Shown one piece after another: positions 1 through 13,300 of a stretch of DNA of 64,000 bases (position 1 is its first letter; each line of letters begins with the position of its first letter). The translations under genes and the position numbers were made by a program. Below the pieces are notes generated by a model. That model made no database searches and had not been told where the DNA came from. It saw only the letters and a list, made by a program, of their open reading frames with translations. Source of the DNA: Coriobacteriaceae bacterium (GTDB lineage Bacteria > Actinomycetota > Coriobacteriia > Coriobacteriales > Coriobacteriaceae); assembly GCA_902399975.1 (NCBI GenBank), contig CABOHA010000001.1:1141397-1205396 (forward strand), in the 5' to 3' direction.

Positions 1-1237
1 CGCCCGTAAAGAACGCATCGCGGACCGAGGTAATCACGCTCTGCACCGCGACAACGCCGCCGACCCAGACCCACACCTGCGGATGAGCGTCGCAAAAGCC
101 GTGCACCAGGCCCATCAGTACCAGCACGATGGCAACGGGATACAAGGCGTTGAGCATGGGCACCGAGAACATAAGAATCACGTCGAGGCCCACGTTGGAG
201 AGCACGCACGAAAACGCTGCGAACACAAAGGCGAGAACCGCAAAGGGACGGCGCATGGCCTCCTCAGAGGCCTCCGCTCCCCCTTCGACCACATACGTCT
301 CGCAGAAGTAACGCGAGCAGCAGCTGATGAGGCCGATGCACACGTTCATGCAGGCGAGGAAGAAGATGGCGAAGACCACGACCGTGCCGGCAAGCCCAAA
401 ATGCATGGAGGCCGAACGGGCGAGGATGGCGGCGCCGTTGGTAGCGTCGGGCATCACGGTGCCGAGCTGCATACCGGCAAGTCCCAAGCCGCAGTAGATG
501 ATGGCCATGAGCACGCCGGCGATCACGCCGGATCGCGAAATCTCGAAGGCCACGCGCTTGTCATCGGTAACGCCCAGCTCGTGGATGGTCTCGGCGATGA
601 TGATGCCAAAGGCGAGCGACGCGAGCAGGTCCATGGTCTGGTAGCCGGTCAAAAAGCCCTGCACGGCAGCACCGGCATCATAGGGAGCCTGCGGCGCGGC
701 GGCGGGGCCCAGCGGCGAGACCATGGCGGCACCCACGACCAATACGATAAGGGCAATGAGCGCGGGGCCCGTAATGCGGCCGAGCACGCGTGTGATGACG
801 CCCGGGCGCAGCGTGAGCGCAAACGCGACGACGAAGAAGCCGACGGCAAACACCAGGCGCGCCGTGCCGAGCGAGACGCCCTCGGGCAACAGCGGCACCA
901 GCATCTCGAAGGCCGTGGAACTCGTACGCGGAATGGCCAGGCACGGGCCAATGGCCAGATACACCGCCGCGACAAAGAACTCGCCAAACTTGGGGTGCAC
1001 GCGGCCAGCAAGCTCGCGCGCCGTTCCGGCAAGCGCCACGGCGATAAAGCCCATGACGGGCAGGCCGATGGCGGCAATCAGAAAGCCGAACATGGCGACC
1101 GGCGTGGCGGAACCTGCCTGCAGCGCCAGCAGCGGCGGAATAATGAGGTTGCCGGCGCCAAAGAGCATCGAGAACAGAGCGATGCCGACGGTGACGACAT
1201 GGTCGGAGCGCAGACCGCGCGGAGCGGATGAAGCCAT
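1..1237 (-). CDS. brnQ: Branched-chain amino acid transport carrier (BrnQ/LIVCS family), 3' end outside the window
   Basis: Cation-coupled symporter for leucine, isoleucine and valine in the cytoplasmic membrane. The reading frame starts at an ATG at 1237, preceded by GAAAGGTGG, and stays open to the left edge, giving about 412 visible residues. The family is usually 430-450 residues, so only the last part is missing. Near the N-terminus it carries LFGAGNLIIPP, the family signature, followed by a regular series of hydrophobic segments separated by short loops, as expected for a 12-helix carrier. The surface-protein gene upstream is on the same strand but a strong terminator lies between them, so brnQ is probably transcribed from its own promoter. 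The family call is firm. Substrate preference among branched-chain amino acids is known only from the family. Confidence 0.9.
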   Translation of the reverse strand, partial: MASSAPRGLRSDHVVTVGIALFSMLFGAGNLIIPPLLALQAGSATPVAMFGFLIAAIGLPVMGFIAVALAGTARELAGRVHPKFGEFFVAAVYLAIGPCLAIPRTSSTAFEMLVPLLPEGVSLGTARLVFAVGFFVVAFALTLRPGVITRVLGRITGPALIALIVLVVGAAMVSPLGPAAAPQAPYDAGAAVQGFLTGYQTMDLLASLAFGIIIAETIHELGVTDDKRVAFEISRSGVIAGVLMAIIYCGLGLAGMQLGTVMPDATNGAAILARSASMHFGLAGTVVVFAIFFLACMNVCIGLISCCSRYFCETYVVEGGAEASEEAMRRPFAVLAFVFAAFSCVLSNVGLDVILMFSVPMLNALYPVAIVLVLMGLVHGFCDAHPQVWVWVGGVVAVQSVITSVRDAFFTG

Positions 1238-1266
1238 GGGACCACCTTTCGAGTCAAAAACAAAAA

Positions 1267-1291
1267 CGGGACGGGCAAAAGACCCGTCCCG
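1267..1291 (-). terminator. Rho-independent terminator of the giant surface-protein gene
   Basis: A perfect 9-bp stem (CGGGACGGG with CCCGTCCCG, 7-nt loop) is followed on the minus strand by T-rich sequence (TTTTTG). It lies 66 bp past the stop codon of the giant gene and upstream of the brnQ start. Confidence 0.85.
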
Positions 1292-1356
1292 CAAGTATAT
1301 ACGCTTTAGCAGACTAAATCGCGCAAAGCTTCAATCTAGCCGCCCCTTTTGAGCCG

Positions 1357-4300
1357 TTACGCGTCCGAGCGACGGCGACGCAGCAGCTCGAGTCCCAGCG
1401 CGACAAGCGCAACGGCGCCTGCAGCGACAGCGACGGCCAATGGCGCACGATCGCCCGTGTCGGCGAGCTGCTGAGCGCTCGACTTGGAAGATTCCTTCTT
1501 GCCGGAGTTTTCCGCGCCCGAAGCCTTTGCCTTATCAGCTGCGGAGTCATCCGAACTACCGGGTTTTGTCGGATCCTTTGAATCCGGCTGGTCGGAATCG
1601 GGCGTTCCGGGCTTTTCCGGCTCTGGCTTGCTCGGGTTGTCAGGCTCAGGCTTATCCGGGTTATCCGGGTCCGGCTTGTCCGGCTGATCAGGCTCCGGTT
1701 TGTCGGGCTCAGGCTTGCCCGGATCAGGCTGGTCAGGCTCGGGCTTGTCCGGGTCCGGCTTGTCCGGATCGGGTCCATCGGGCTTGTCCGGATCGGGAAC
1801 CACCGGGTCCGGGTCGACAGGCTCCTGCTTCTTCTTCACCGTCAGCGTACCGGGCTCAACCGTGACATCGAAGTTCGGGTCGGCGACCGTCGCCCCGATC
1901 TGGTACTCGCCCGCCGGGGAACTCTCATCGGCGACGCAGGAGTACTCGACCTTCACGCCCGAGGTATCAGCCGAGCTCTTTAGGCTCGAGGTAAAGGCGG
2001 GATTCATCTCTCCCTCGAAGCGTTCAACATCGTCGACCTTTACCTTAAGCTTCGCCGGTGAAATCTTGAACTTGCGCGAGGCGGCGCTGATATACCCGTC
2101 GCTTCGCAGCGTGGCAACGGCGCGATACGTGCCGGCATCGGTCGGGGCCTCACTCGACGAATAGTGCGTGCCGCCCGTCCCGTAGTACCTAACCCTCAGG
2201 TCACCTTCGCAGGCCTTGGGAACCCCCGTGACCTTGGGCGCTTGAGCATCACCGCTATAGACGAAGTTGCCGCCCTCAAATGCAAGCTCGACCCGCTTCG
2301 CCTGAACGACTAGAACAAAGTGCGCGGTCACGGTCTTGCCCTGAGCATCCTTGCACGTGATGTCAAAGGTAGACACTCCGACCTTGGACGGGGTGCCCGA
2401 GAGCGTCAAACCGCCCGCTGTGCGGGTAAGCTTAAACCCGTCGGGGAGCTTAGCGTCGTCCCACGTGTACTCATACGGAGCTTCGCCACCCGCGGCGCCC
2501 GAAATCGTCGCGCGATACGTGCTATGCGCACGTGCGACCGGCAGCAGACCGCCGTTGAACACAAGGGCATCCCGGGGCACAACGGAAACGACGGCACGAT
2601 CGCTTTCCACCTGCGTCTCGGTACCAAGGTAGCGCTGGGTGACGCGGCAGAAATACTCGCCGGCGCAATCGTCATCGAGGCCCTCGATGAGGAGCGTCTC
2701 CCCCGTCTCGCCCTCGAGCGCCACGGCCTCGCCGCCCACCATGTGGAACCATTGATAGGACAGTTCGACATCAGCGGCGGAACCCGTGGACGAGGACGCG
2801 TGGTCGAGGACGCCCTTGCCCGCCTCGGCAGCAACCGAGAGCACGACAGCATCGCTCTCGTGGGCGCTCGCATCCTGCGGCTGGGCGATCACCTTCGGAG
2901 CGTCCGCCTTCACGAACTCGAACGTGACCTCCTGCGACGCGGTGACGCTACTCAACGTGACCTCGTACGCCCCGCCCTCATAGTCGGAGATATCGAGATC
3001 GATGGCCTTGTCCGAGCCGGCTTCCGTGACCGTCACCAGCTCGAGGTAGCAGCCCTCGTCGGGCGTCGCCGAGAGCGTCACGTCGCCGCCCGCATCAACG
3101 GTGACGGAAGCGTTGTCGACCGAACCGTTGACCGCCTTTGCCGTCACCTCAATGCGCTCGGGCTTGTCCGGGTTATCGGGCTCGGGGTTATCAGGGTCGG
3201 GATTATCGGGATCCGGCTTGGGGCCCGGATCAGGATTATCAGGTTCAGGGTTAGGATCCGGGTCGGGGTTGGGACCAGGATCAGGCTGATCGGGATCCGG
3301 GTTGTCCGGATCAGGATTGTCCGGGTCCGGAACCACCGGGTCTGGATCGACGGGCTCCTGCTTCTTTTTCACCGTCAGCGTTCCGGGCACGACCTCGACA
3401 TCGAAGTTCGGGTCGGTGACCGTCGCGCCGATCTGGTACTCGCCAGCAGGAGAGCTCTCATCGGCATCGCAGGAATACTCGACCTTCACACCCGAAGTGT
3501 CAACCGCACCCTCCAGGCGCGAGGTAAACGCTGGGTTCGCCTCTCCCTCGAAGCGCTCGGCGTCGTCAACCTTCACCTTGAGCTTTGCCGGAGCGATCTC
3601 GAACTGGCAGGTAGCGGCACCGATGTAGCCGTGGCTGCGCAGCGTGACGACAGCGCGGTACGTGCCGGCATCGGTCGGGGCCTCCGTCGAGGAATATTGC
3701 GTGCTTCCGGTACCGAAGTACCAGACCCTAAGGTCGCCCTTGCAGACCTTAGGAGCACCGGAAACTTCGGGCGCCTGCGACGCGCCATTAAAGGTAAAGT
3801 CGCTATCCGTGAACGATAGCTTTACGTGCTTTGCCTGGACAACAAGCGCAAAGCGGGCGGTCATGGCCTCGCCACGAGCATCCCTGCACGTGATATCAAA
3901 GGCGGAAACGCCCGTCTTGGACGGGATGCCCGAGAGCGTCAGACCGCCCGGTGTACGGGAAAGCTTGAATCCGTCGGGGAGCTTCGTCTCATCCCATGCG
4001 TACTCGTACGGAGCCTTGCCGCCCGCGGCCCCGGCAATCGTTGCGAGGTACGTGCCGTGCGCGCTCGCTGCCGGCAGCAGGTCGCCGTTAAACACAAGGG
4101 TGTCCCACGGCACGACGGAAACGGCGGCACAATCACTGTCCGCTTGCTTCTCAGTACCAAGGTAGCGTTGAGTGATGCGGCAGAAGTACTCGCCGGCTTT
4201 CTCGTCATCGAGGTCCGCGAGCGAGAGCGTCTCCCCCGTCTCGCCATCGAGCGCCACGGCCTTGCCATTCGCCATGCGGAACCACTGGTAGGAAAGCTCA

Positions 4301-7300
4301 ACCTCGGCAGCGCAACCCGTGGACGAGGCCGCGTGGTCGGCGACGTTCTTGCCTGCCTCGGCAGCGACCGAGAGCGCGACGGTATCGCCCTCGTGGACGC
4401 TCACGTCCTTCGCCTGCGCGACCACACGCGGAGCGTCCGCCTTCGCAAACTCGAACGTGACCTCCTGCGATGCGGTGACATCGTTCAGCGTGACCTCGTA
4501 CGCCCCGCCCTTGTAATCAGAAATGTCGAGGTCAACGGTCGCATCCGAGCCGGCCTGCACGACCGTCACGCGCTCGAGGTAGCAGCCCTCGTCGGGCGTC
4601 GCCGAGAGGATCGCGTCCCCGCCCTCAACAACCGAAACCAAAGCATTGTTGACCGAACCGTTGACTGCCTTCGCCGTCACCTTGTAGTGCTCGGGCTTCT
4701 TCTTGACCGTCAGCGTGCCGGGGTCGACCGCGACATCAAAGTTCGGATCGGCGACCGCCGCGTCGATCTGGTACTCACCCGCTGGCGATTTCTTATTCGC
4801 CGAGCAGAAGTACGTGACCTTTACGTCCGAGGTGTCGCAACGGCTCACCAAGCTGGAAGTAAACTCGGGATTCTCCTGGCCCTCAAAGCGTTCGGCATCG
4901 TCGACCTTCACCAGCAGCTGAGCCGGCGCAACAGCAACCGTCAGTTCAACGTCTTCGGCAGCAAGATAGTTACGCGAGGCAGCGGCATGGGCGACAACAC
5001 GCGCCGTACCGGCGGCCTTCACCGTCGCACAGCGTCCCTTAATCGAAACCGGGCTCGCATCGTCATCGGAATCAACCAGCTCAAAGCTCACGGGAGTCTG
5101 GGCAACGTTGTTAAACACAATGGGGTCTCCACCGTAAACACCCGAATAGCTCGTCGTTCCCGTAATGACCTGGCTTGCCTTTGCAATCGAGAACTCGGCG
5201 GACTTTTTACCCTGATAGTTGGGGTCAGTCACCTTAACCGTGACGCGGTAGTTGCCACTGTCGTACGGCTCCAGCGCCGTCGGACCATAGGACGTTCCAT
5301 CTATACCTCGATAGGCAACGGAATAGGCAGACGTATCAAGACCGGCAACCGCAACCGCCGCACCGTGTCGTGCGCCATCGTATGTCACATCAGCCGTCTC
5401 GATCGAAATATCGACCGGGGCCTTCTCGATCGTGAAGTCACAGGAGGCATTACCGACATATCCCTTGGCATCGAGCGTCGCCACCGCACGATACGTGCCG
5501 GCATCCACCGGCGCCTGATCCGACGAGTAATGTGTGTCACCCGTGCCAACATAGGTCAGTTTGACATCGTCCTCGCAACCCTCGGGCACGCCCGAGAGCT
5601 CCGGGGCCTGCGCCGTCGCGTTGTAGGTAAAGGTCTGGCCCTCAAATGCAAGCGGGGCTTTCTTCGCCTTCACGAGCAGCACGAAGTGCGCATCGCACTT
5701 GTTGCCCAGGTCATCAGTGCACCTAATCTTGAAGCGACACGCACCCGTGGCCGCAGGCACGCCCGAGAGCACCAAGGCGCCCGATCCGTCATCTGCCAGC
5801 GTCAGCTGCATGCCCTCAGGAACCTCAACATCATCCAAGTTGTACGCATACGGCGCCTTGCCGCCCATAGCGCCGGCAATCTGCGCGCGGTATTCATCGT
5901 GAGCGGTCGCCACCGGCAGCACGCGCCCGTTAAACACAAGTGCTTCTCGGGGCACGATGGATACCTTCGCATGTTCGGTATCCGTCTTTGCCACCGTGCC
6001 TAGGTAGTTCTGCGTAATGCGGCAGAAGTACTCGCCTTCGCCGTCGCTGTCGAGCTGGGCGATCGAAAGAGTCTCCCCCGTCTCGCTCTTCAGCGCCACC
6101 GCCTTGCCGCCATCGTCAGACACGCGATACCACTGGTAGCTCAGCTTGACGTCTGCAGCGGATCCAGAAGACACGGCCGCATGGACGCGAACGTTGCGCC
6201 CCGCCTCGGCGACGACCGAAAGCTCAACCGGATCGCCCTCGTAAGCACTCGCATCCCGCGGCTGAGCGAGCACCTCCGGAGCCGCAGCCTTCTCGAATTC
6301 AAACGTGACCTTTTGCTGAGCACTCACGCCACTCAGTGTGACCTCGTACGCCCCACCCTTATAGTCAGAAATATCAAGGTCATAGGCATTGCCGGCCGAA
6401 CCGTCATCACCTGCCTCTTCGGCAACGGTCACGCGCGTCAGGTAGCAGCCCTCATCGGGCGTCGCCGAAAGCGTCACCTTACCATCCGTAGCGTCCAAAG
6501 CAGACTCCGAATCAACCGATCCGTTGACCGCTCGGGCCGTCACCTTGTACTTAGGCGCCTCCGCAAAGCGCGCCTCGACGGTCATGTTGTCCTCGGGGAC
6601 AAACGTCCAGGTAGCATCCGTGCTCAGCGGCTCATCGCCCAACGACCCGTCATCATTGCGCGCATACCACCCATCGAACACATACCCCGCATCGGAAACG
6701 GCAGTCAGGGTCGTGGACTCACCGTTCTCGACTTCGTTGGTCACGGCATAGCCCAGAGATTCGTCCTCGGAGGAGCCCTCGACGTGTCCGCCCTGACGCG
6801 GATCAACCGCCGTAACCGACATCGTCGCCCGTTCATAAACGGCCGTAAAGGTTCGGTTGCCAAACACCACGCGGTTAATGACCGGCGTAAAGCCAACGGG
6901 CATGCCGTTCTCATCGACCCAGTATTTAAACTTCCAACCCTTATGCGGCACGGTAAACATAATCGCCGCGGAGTGGTAGGAGCCACCCGTACCGAGCGCT
7001 ACCATCGAAAAGCCAGCATCCTTAGGATACGTAGCGACCTGAACATCGCAGCCCGTCTCGTAGAACACGGCCGTAAGCTGCCTATTCTCCTTTGCGGTAC
7101 CGATATAGAACGCGCTGTAGCTCACCGTGACACCCGCATCGTCGACCCAATGCGAGAAGTGGTACTTCTTCCACGGAATCGCGATGGCCATAAACATGTC
7201 GCCCCTGTCGTAGGACCTGCTGCCGGCAGGAATGCCGTCGATCAGAAGGGCCGTACCGCGGAAGATGGACGAGCCAGTGACGGTAATGGTCACCTGTCCA

Positions 7301-10300
7301 TCGGATTCGAACTGCGCGTAGTACGTTATGTCTTGCGTGGCGGTCACATCGAGGGTCGTCGCGGTCTCGACAATCGAGGTGCCCTCCTTATCGGTGCTCC
7401 AGCCCACAAAGCGATAGCCCATACCGGCAACAGCGGACAGTTCCACCTGGTCGCCCACGGCAAAGCTACCGCTGCCCGTAACACGGCAGCCCCTGTTCGA
7501 AGCCTTGTCCTTCACCACGACCTCGCCCGTAACGGTCACCTCGTACGGATCGGCAAACACGGCCTGGAGCTCCAACGTATCGTCCTCGAGCCCCTCGACC
7601 ATGTCCTTGTCGAGCTTAACCCAGCAATGGGCGTCGCAGCTCAGCAGCAACTTGTTGCCCTCGGCATCCAGGACATACCAACCGACAAATCGCTTGGTAC
7701 CCATAGGCGTAGCGTTGAGTTCGACCGTATCACCGAATTGATAGGAGCCCTCGCCGCTCAGGGTGCTAACGCTATCGTCACTCGCGCTCAAAACGACCTG
7801 ATAGGACTTAGGCGTAAAGGTCGCCGTATAGGTGGCGTCACCCGCGACCTTAACGGTATAGTCGGCGTTCTCGCTGACTGTCTCGCCCTTGTCGTCCGTC
7901 CAACCCGCAAACGAATACCCGGTGTTGGCGATCGCACGAAGCGTTGCGCGGTCGCCAGCCTCATAGCCACCAAAGCCGCTCACGGCTCCGCCCTCGGCAG
8001 GCGAAGCAACGGTATGCACGACATACGAACCCGACGCAAAGACGGCATAGAGCGACGTATCCTCACGCACGGCAAATCGATAGGTTTTCTTGGAGCTCAC
8101 GCATGTGCCGTTACGGAACCAGCCCACAAAAGCCGTATCCTCGGCGGCGACCGCACGCACGGTTGCGACCTGTCCAGCGGCATACGCCCCCGCGCCCTCG
8201 ACCGTGCCCATGCTCTCCTCGCACGAGACGTCCACCGTATATTGTTTTGCCGAGAACACGGCCTGAAGCGTCGTGTCAGACGTCGGCACCACGTGATAGG
8301 TGCTGTCACGGCTTACCACGGCGCCCGAAGCATCGGCCCAATACTCAAACGCATAGCCCGAAAGCGCATGCGCGGTCAGCGTGGCGGCATGCCCCGCCTC
8401 AACGGTACCCGTGCCCTCGGCCCAGCCGGCGACACTCGATTCGACCAGCGAACCGGTGCCGGAATCGACTACCGTCGTGGCGTCGACTTCATAGCTTTTT
8501 GCCATAAAGCGAGCGATGTGCACATGGCTGCGCTCCTGGTGGCAGGTGAACTCCGCATCGGCAGACTCAAACGTGCCGTCTGCCGTATACCAACCAGTAA
8601 AGACATAACCGGGATTGGGCGTTGCCTTAAGGGCAACCTCCGCGCCGCGGTCCGCAAGAACGCGGCTCGCCTTGACGGTGCCGCCCTCCGCAGGATCAGC
8701 GAGGGGCACGCAGACGGTATCGATAGGCACAAAGCCCGCGGTAATAACGCAGTGCCCGGTTTTACCGCGAGCCTTCGCAACCAACGAGGTCTCGTGCTTA
8801 AGGCTCTTCAGGCGGCCATTGACGTACCAACCCCAGAACAAAAAGCCAGGATGGGCCTTGGCCGTCAAATGAAGGGTTTCCCCTAATTTGAACGTATCGG
8901 TCGTAGGCTTCACCACGGTCCCATTGCACGTCACGGTACCGCCGAGCCATGAATCGGCGGTGACGATGACCTCGGGCTTTGAGTCGGTAAAAATCGCGGT
9001 ATAGGTATCGCTCTTGGTGACCTTGACGACCAGCTCGGCGGTGTCGTACTCCCTACCGGAGTCATCCTTCCAATGGTCAAAACGATAGCCGTCGTTGGCC
9101 TTTGCCTTGAGCATCACTGTATCGCCGTAGCCACAGGTAACAGAAGATGCGCCAGGATGCCCCTCGATCTCAACGGCACCGCGCTCCACAAAGGTCTTTT
9201 TTGCCTTCGCCGTCACGGTATACGTGTTTTCCTCAAACACCGCACGCACCGTGCATTCCACGTCCTCGGGATAGAACTCAAGGTAGCTGGGGTCGGTGCC
9301 CAAAAGCAGGTCCGTCTTGGCGTCGTACCAGCCCTTAAAGGTAAATTGTTTGCTCGCCTCGGCCGTGAGCTCAATGCTCAGCGTGGCAGGCTCGCCCTTC
9401 ATGCAGTAGCCCTCGCCGTGCACCAAATATTTGCCCGCCATGGCCGCGGCCGGCTCAACGACAACGTCCACCTTGCAGGCACGCGTAAACTTTGCCTGGA
9501 TCACGCAGTCGGTAATGGGCTCAAAGGTATAGGAGCGCTCGCTCGAAACCAGCGTCGAGGTGGCATCCGAGCCGCCGTTGCTCAGATACCAACCGTCGAA
9601 GATATAGCCCTCGGATGGGGTGGCCTCCGCGGTCACGCGCTCGCCTTCGGGAACCTCGAGTACCATGCCAGCAGTCTCACCGCGCTTCAGCGTAACGGTA
9701 CCGCCCTCGAGCGGGTCGGCCTCGGCACGCACAGTATGCGCATCCCTGCCGTCCATTACAGCCTCGATCCGGGCATTCCCGTTAACGCGGTATTCGCAAA
9801 CTTCCTGCTTGTTGGCAATCGTGATACCCTGCGCATCGGTTTCTCGCCACTCTACAAAGCGGTACGTCTTCTCCGGATTGTCGGGGCGCACCTTGGGCCG
9901 CATCGTAAACGTGAGAATGTCCCCATCCTTCGCGCGAACCTTGCCATCCACGACCGGCACACCATCGCACAGCACCTCGGCGCTGTCGAAGGGATCGGTA
10001 TTCACTAGGATGGTCTTGTCCGCCTTGCGGAAGCGCGCAACCAGATGGCGGTCGACCTCGGCCTTGAAGATATACGTGCGCTCGGGCGAAACCTCGATGC
10101 CGTCCTCAAACCATCCCACAAAGGCATAGTCGGGACCCTCGCTCGCAGTGACCATAGCCTGATCGCCACGGGTGATGCTCTGCTTTACAGGGCTTGCGGT
10201 GCAGCCCGTCGAAAAATCGGCCTGAATGCCATCGGCTTCGGCAACTGCCGTGACCTCGACTTTTTTCTCAAAGACGGCCGTCATCTTTACAACCTCGGGC

Positions 10301-13300
10301 GTCAGGTCCGTGATCGTCATCGTCTTGAGAGGAGATGTCGAGACCTCGACGCCGTTCTCTTTCCAACATACGAAGCGATAGCCGGGATTGGCGACAGCCT
10401 CGAGCGTGGCGACCGTCCCCTCATAGTGGATACCGCCTCCGGTAACGGCACCGCCCACCTCGGGCTGCGCGGTGGCAATAATCTCAATCTTATGGTCGCC
10501 ATGAGGCTTGGGCTTCTTGTGGTCGTCGATGATGTCCTTAATCTCCTTGAGCACCTTGGTGCCCACAGCGGCAACATCCTCAATGTTGTCGGCCATACCG
10601 ATCTCAATCACCGCGTCGGCCGCGATGGGGTCGACAGTCTCGCCCAGGCCATACATGGTGGCGAGAACGGCCGCAGCCGTAATCGCGGCGATGAGCGCGG
10701 CCTTCAGCGCCGCGAGTGACTCGTCGGGGTCAGTCGCCTCGCGGAAATGCGCGGTGTACTGCACATCTCCCTCGAGCACAAACGTGTAGGACGGACCATC
10801 GTCGCCGGTAAAGACAACGTTGCCGAGGGCATCGGTCGCGTAGTCAAACACATAGCCAGGCATTGGCACCGCCACGACCGTTACGCGCGACCCGATGCCG
10901 TACAGACCGGTGGAAAGGAACTGCCCGAGCGGCTGCCCGTTCTCATCGACCCCATCCACACTCAGCACAACGCTCGCCTGCGGAGCGCAGTATCGCGGAG
11001 TGATCTCGATCCTAGCGTCAGTCTTGTCCTCGGACACAATCGCGTCCGCCTTGTCCACCGTATAGGTAAAGTCGAGCTGATCGCTCGCGGCGAACGCATC
11101 ATCGCCCTCGCCCAGATACCAGCCCAGGAACAGGGCGTTATCCGTGACGGCAGAAACCTCAACCGTCTCGCCGGCATTGCGATAGCAGTTTTGGGCGGTA
11201 ACACTCAGGTGCGCATAGTCCTGCGACGAATCGGTCGCCTGCGCATCGTTGACATGCACCGCATAGTCCTTGAGCTTAAAGCGAGCCTCCAGGGACAGAT
11301 CCTTATCCGGCGTAAACGTGTAGACCGGCTCCCTGGAGATGTACTTGCCGGACTCGGTGTCATACCAACCCTTAAACGTGATGTTGTCGTTGAGCATCCC
11401 CAAAGCACCGGCATCGAGCGTGACCTCGGCGCCCGCATCGATCGTCGTCGCGCCGGAAACATCGGGCAGCTCAACGCCGTCCATCAGTTTGCGTTCGCCT
11501 TTATCGATCGTTTGAGCATAGGAGATCTGGAACGACGTCGGCTCAGGCTTCTTGAGCCGTAGCGTGCCCTTGGTCTGGGTTTCAAAATGCGAATAGCCGT
11601 CGTCATACACGAGCTTTACGGGCTGTCCGTCCATCGACTCATCGAAGACGTCACCGTCGCAGGGGGTGGCCGTAAGGTACTCGCCGAGCTCTTCCTGTAT
11701 GAGCGCCTCGTAGTTCCAAATCGATACCGTATGCGGGTAATCGAGCTCAACGCTCATGCCCTCGAGCGAAATGGTCTCCCCCGTCTCGTAGGTCATGTTG
11801 TTGGGGTCGCGTGAGATCTCAACGTTCTCGAGCACCTTGCCCACCGGGACGGGCAGGCAGCCGTTGCACCTCTCCCAAACAGCTTTGGGATGCCCGTTAG
11901 CATACTTCGGAATCATCCTGGCAGGGACCATGACGGTCATGTTGTATTTGGGGAACGTGTCGGTGTTAATGAGCACCGCATGGTTGCACCCAAAGAACAC
12001 GGTCTCGAGATTGGTACTGCCAAACGCCTTTTCCGGCAACTCCTCGATCTTGGAGTTATATGGCAGCGTCAGTCCGCCGCTCAAGTCGGTGCCGTAGAAG
12101 CAGGTGTGGCCAAGCGTTTCGACCGTTGTGTTGCTCTCGAGCCCTGTGGTAGCAAGGTTCGAGCAAAACCTGAACGCGCAAACGCCAATCGATGTAATGG
12201 AGGCATTCTTGTCCAGGCCGGTATCGGTCAGAGCCTTGCAGCCTTCGTAGGCTCTGTCGGGAATCGATGTGAGGCCGATAACCTTGTCGAGCCCCGTGGA
12301 CACCAGTCCACTCTCGGCAAACGCGGCGTCGCCCATCGAGCCAATGGTAGTAGTCTCGCTGATGTTCAGGCTCGCAAGCGACTTGCAGCCATAGAATGCC
12401 TCTTTCCCGATGGTGCCGATGGTCATACCGGAAAGGCTGATATCGGTGAGATTCGGGCAGTTATAGAAGGCGTGCAATCCGATTTTGGAAATGGAAGTGT
12501 TCTCAAAGCGCACTGAACGCAGATTGGTAGAGTCGGCACAGAGCTGTGCGTCGACTTCATCCACCCCGTAATCGACAATCAAATTCGTTACCATTCGACC
12601 GTCGACGGAGTTCTCGCGCGGGCTGTTCTCATCGATTTCTACTGTAAGATTTCCGTTTGCGTCGCACGGATACAGATAGTAGTTGGGCATGAGCTTGGCA
12701 TACTCGTAGGCCGCCTGCTGCAGGTTGCCCTTGCTGTACGCGACAAGGCGCGTGTAGCCATCGTCGTACACGAGCTGTATAGGTTCTCCGTCCATCGACT
12801 CGTCGAAGACATCACCATCGCAGGGGGTCGCCGTAAGGTATTCGCCGAGTTCTTCCTTTATGAGCGCTTCGTAGTCGCTATCCATCGTCGAATGAGGATA
12901 TTGAAATGTGACACTCATGCCCTCGAGCGAGATCTTTTCCCCCGGCTGATAGGCCATCTTGTCGGGATCACGCGAGATCTCAATCTTTTGGAGCATCTTG
13001 CCTACGGGGACGGGCAGGCTACCATTACAGCTCTCCCAAACCTCTTTAGGGTGGCCGCTTTCGTATTGCGAAACCATCTTGGCAGGGACCATGACAGTCA
13101 TGTATTGCTTGGGAAACGTGGTGGAATTAATGAGCACCACATGGTCGCACCCAAGGTACACGGTTTCGAGCTTAGAGCCATAGAACGCACGGCTCGGCAG
13201 TTCCTCGATTTTGGAATAAAGGGGCAGCGTCAGCCCGCCGCTCATATTGGTCCCGGAGAAGCAACCTTCGCGGAGCGTCTTGATCGTCGTATTGCTCTCA

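Noticed and set aside
83..1231. Long plus-strand open frame opposite brnQ
   Set aside because: Its product is low-complexity His/Gly/Arg-rich sequence with no ribosome site, and it mirrors the clear BrnQ reading frame.
1545..3345. Short regular repeats suggesting a CRISPR array
   Set aside because: They are in-frame Pro/Asp codon repeats inside a coding sequence, without unique spacers.
2320..8886. Several plus-strand frames of 500-900 codons opposite the giant gene
   Set aside because: They arise because the minus-strand coding sequence avoids stops on its complement. Their products are Arg/His-rich and match nothing.
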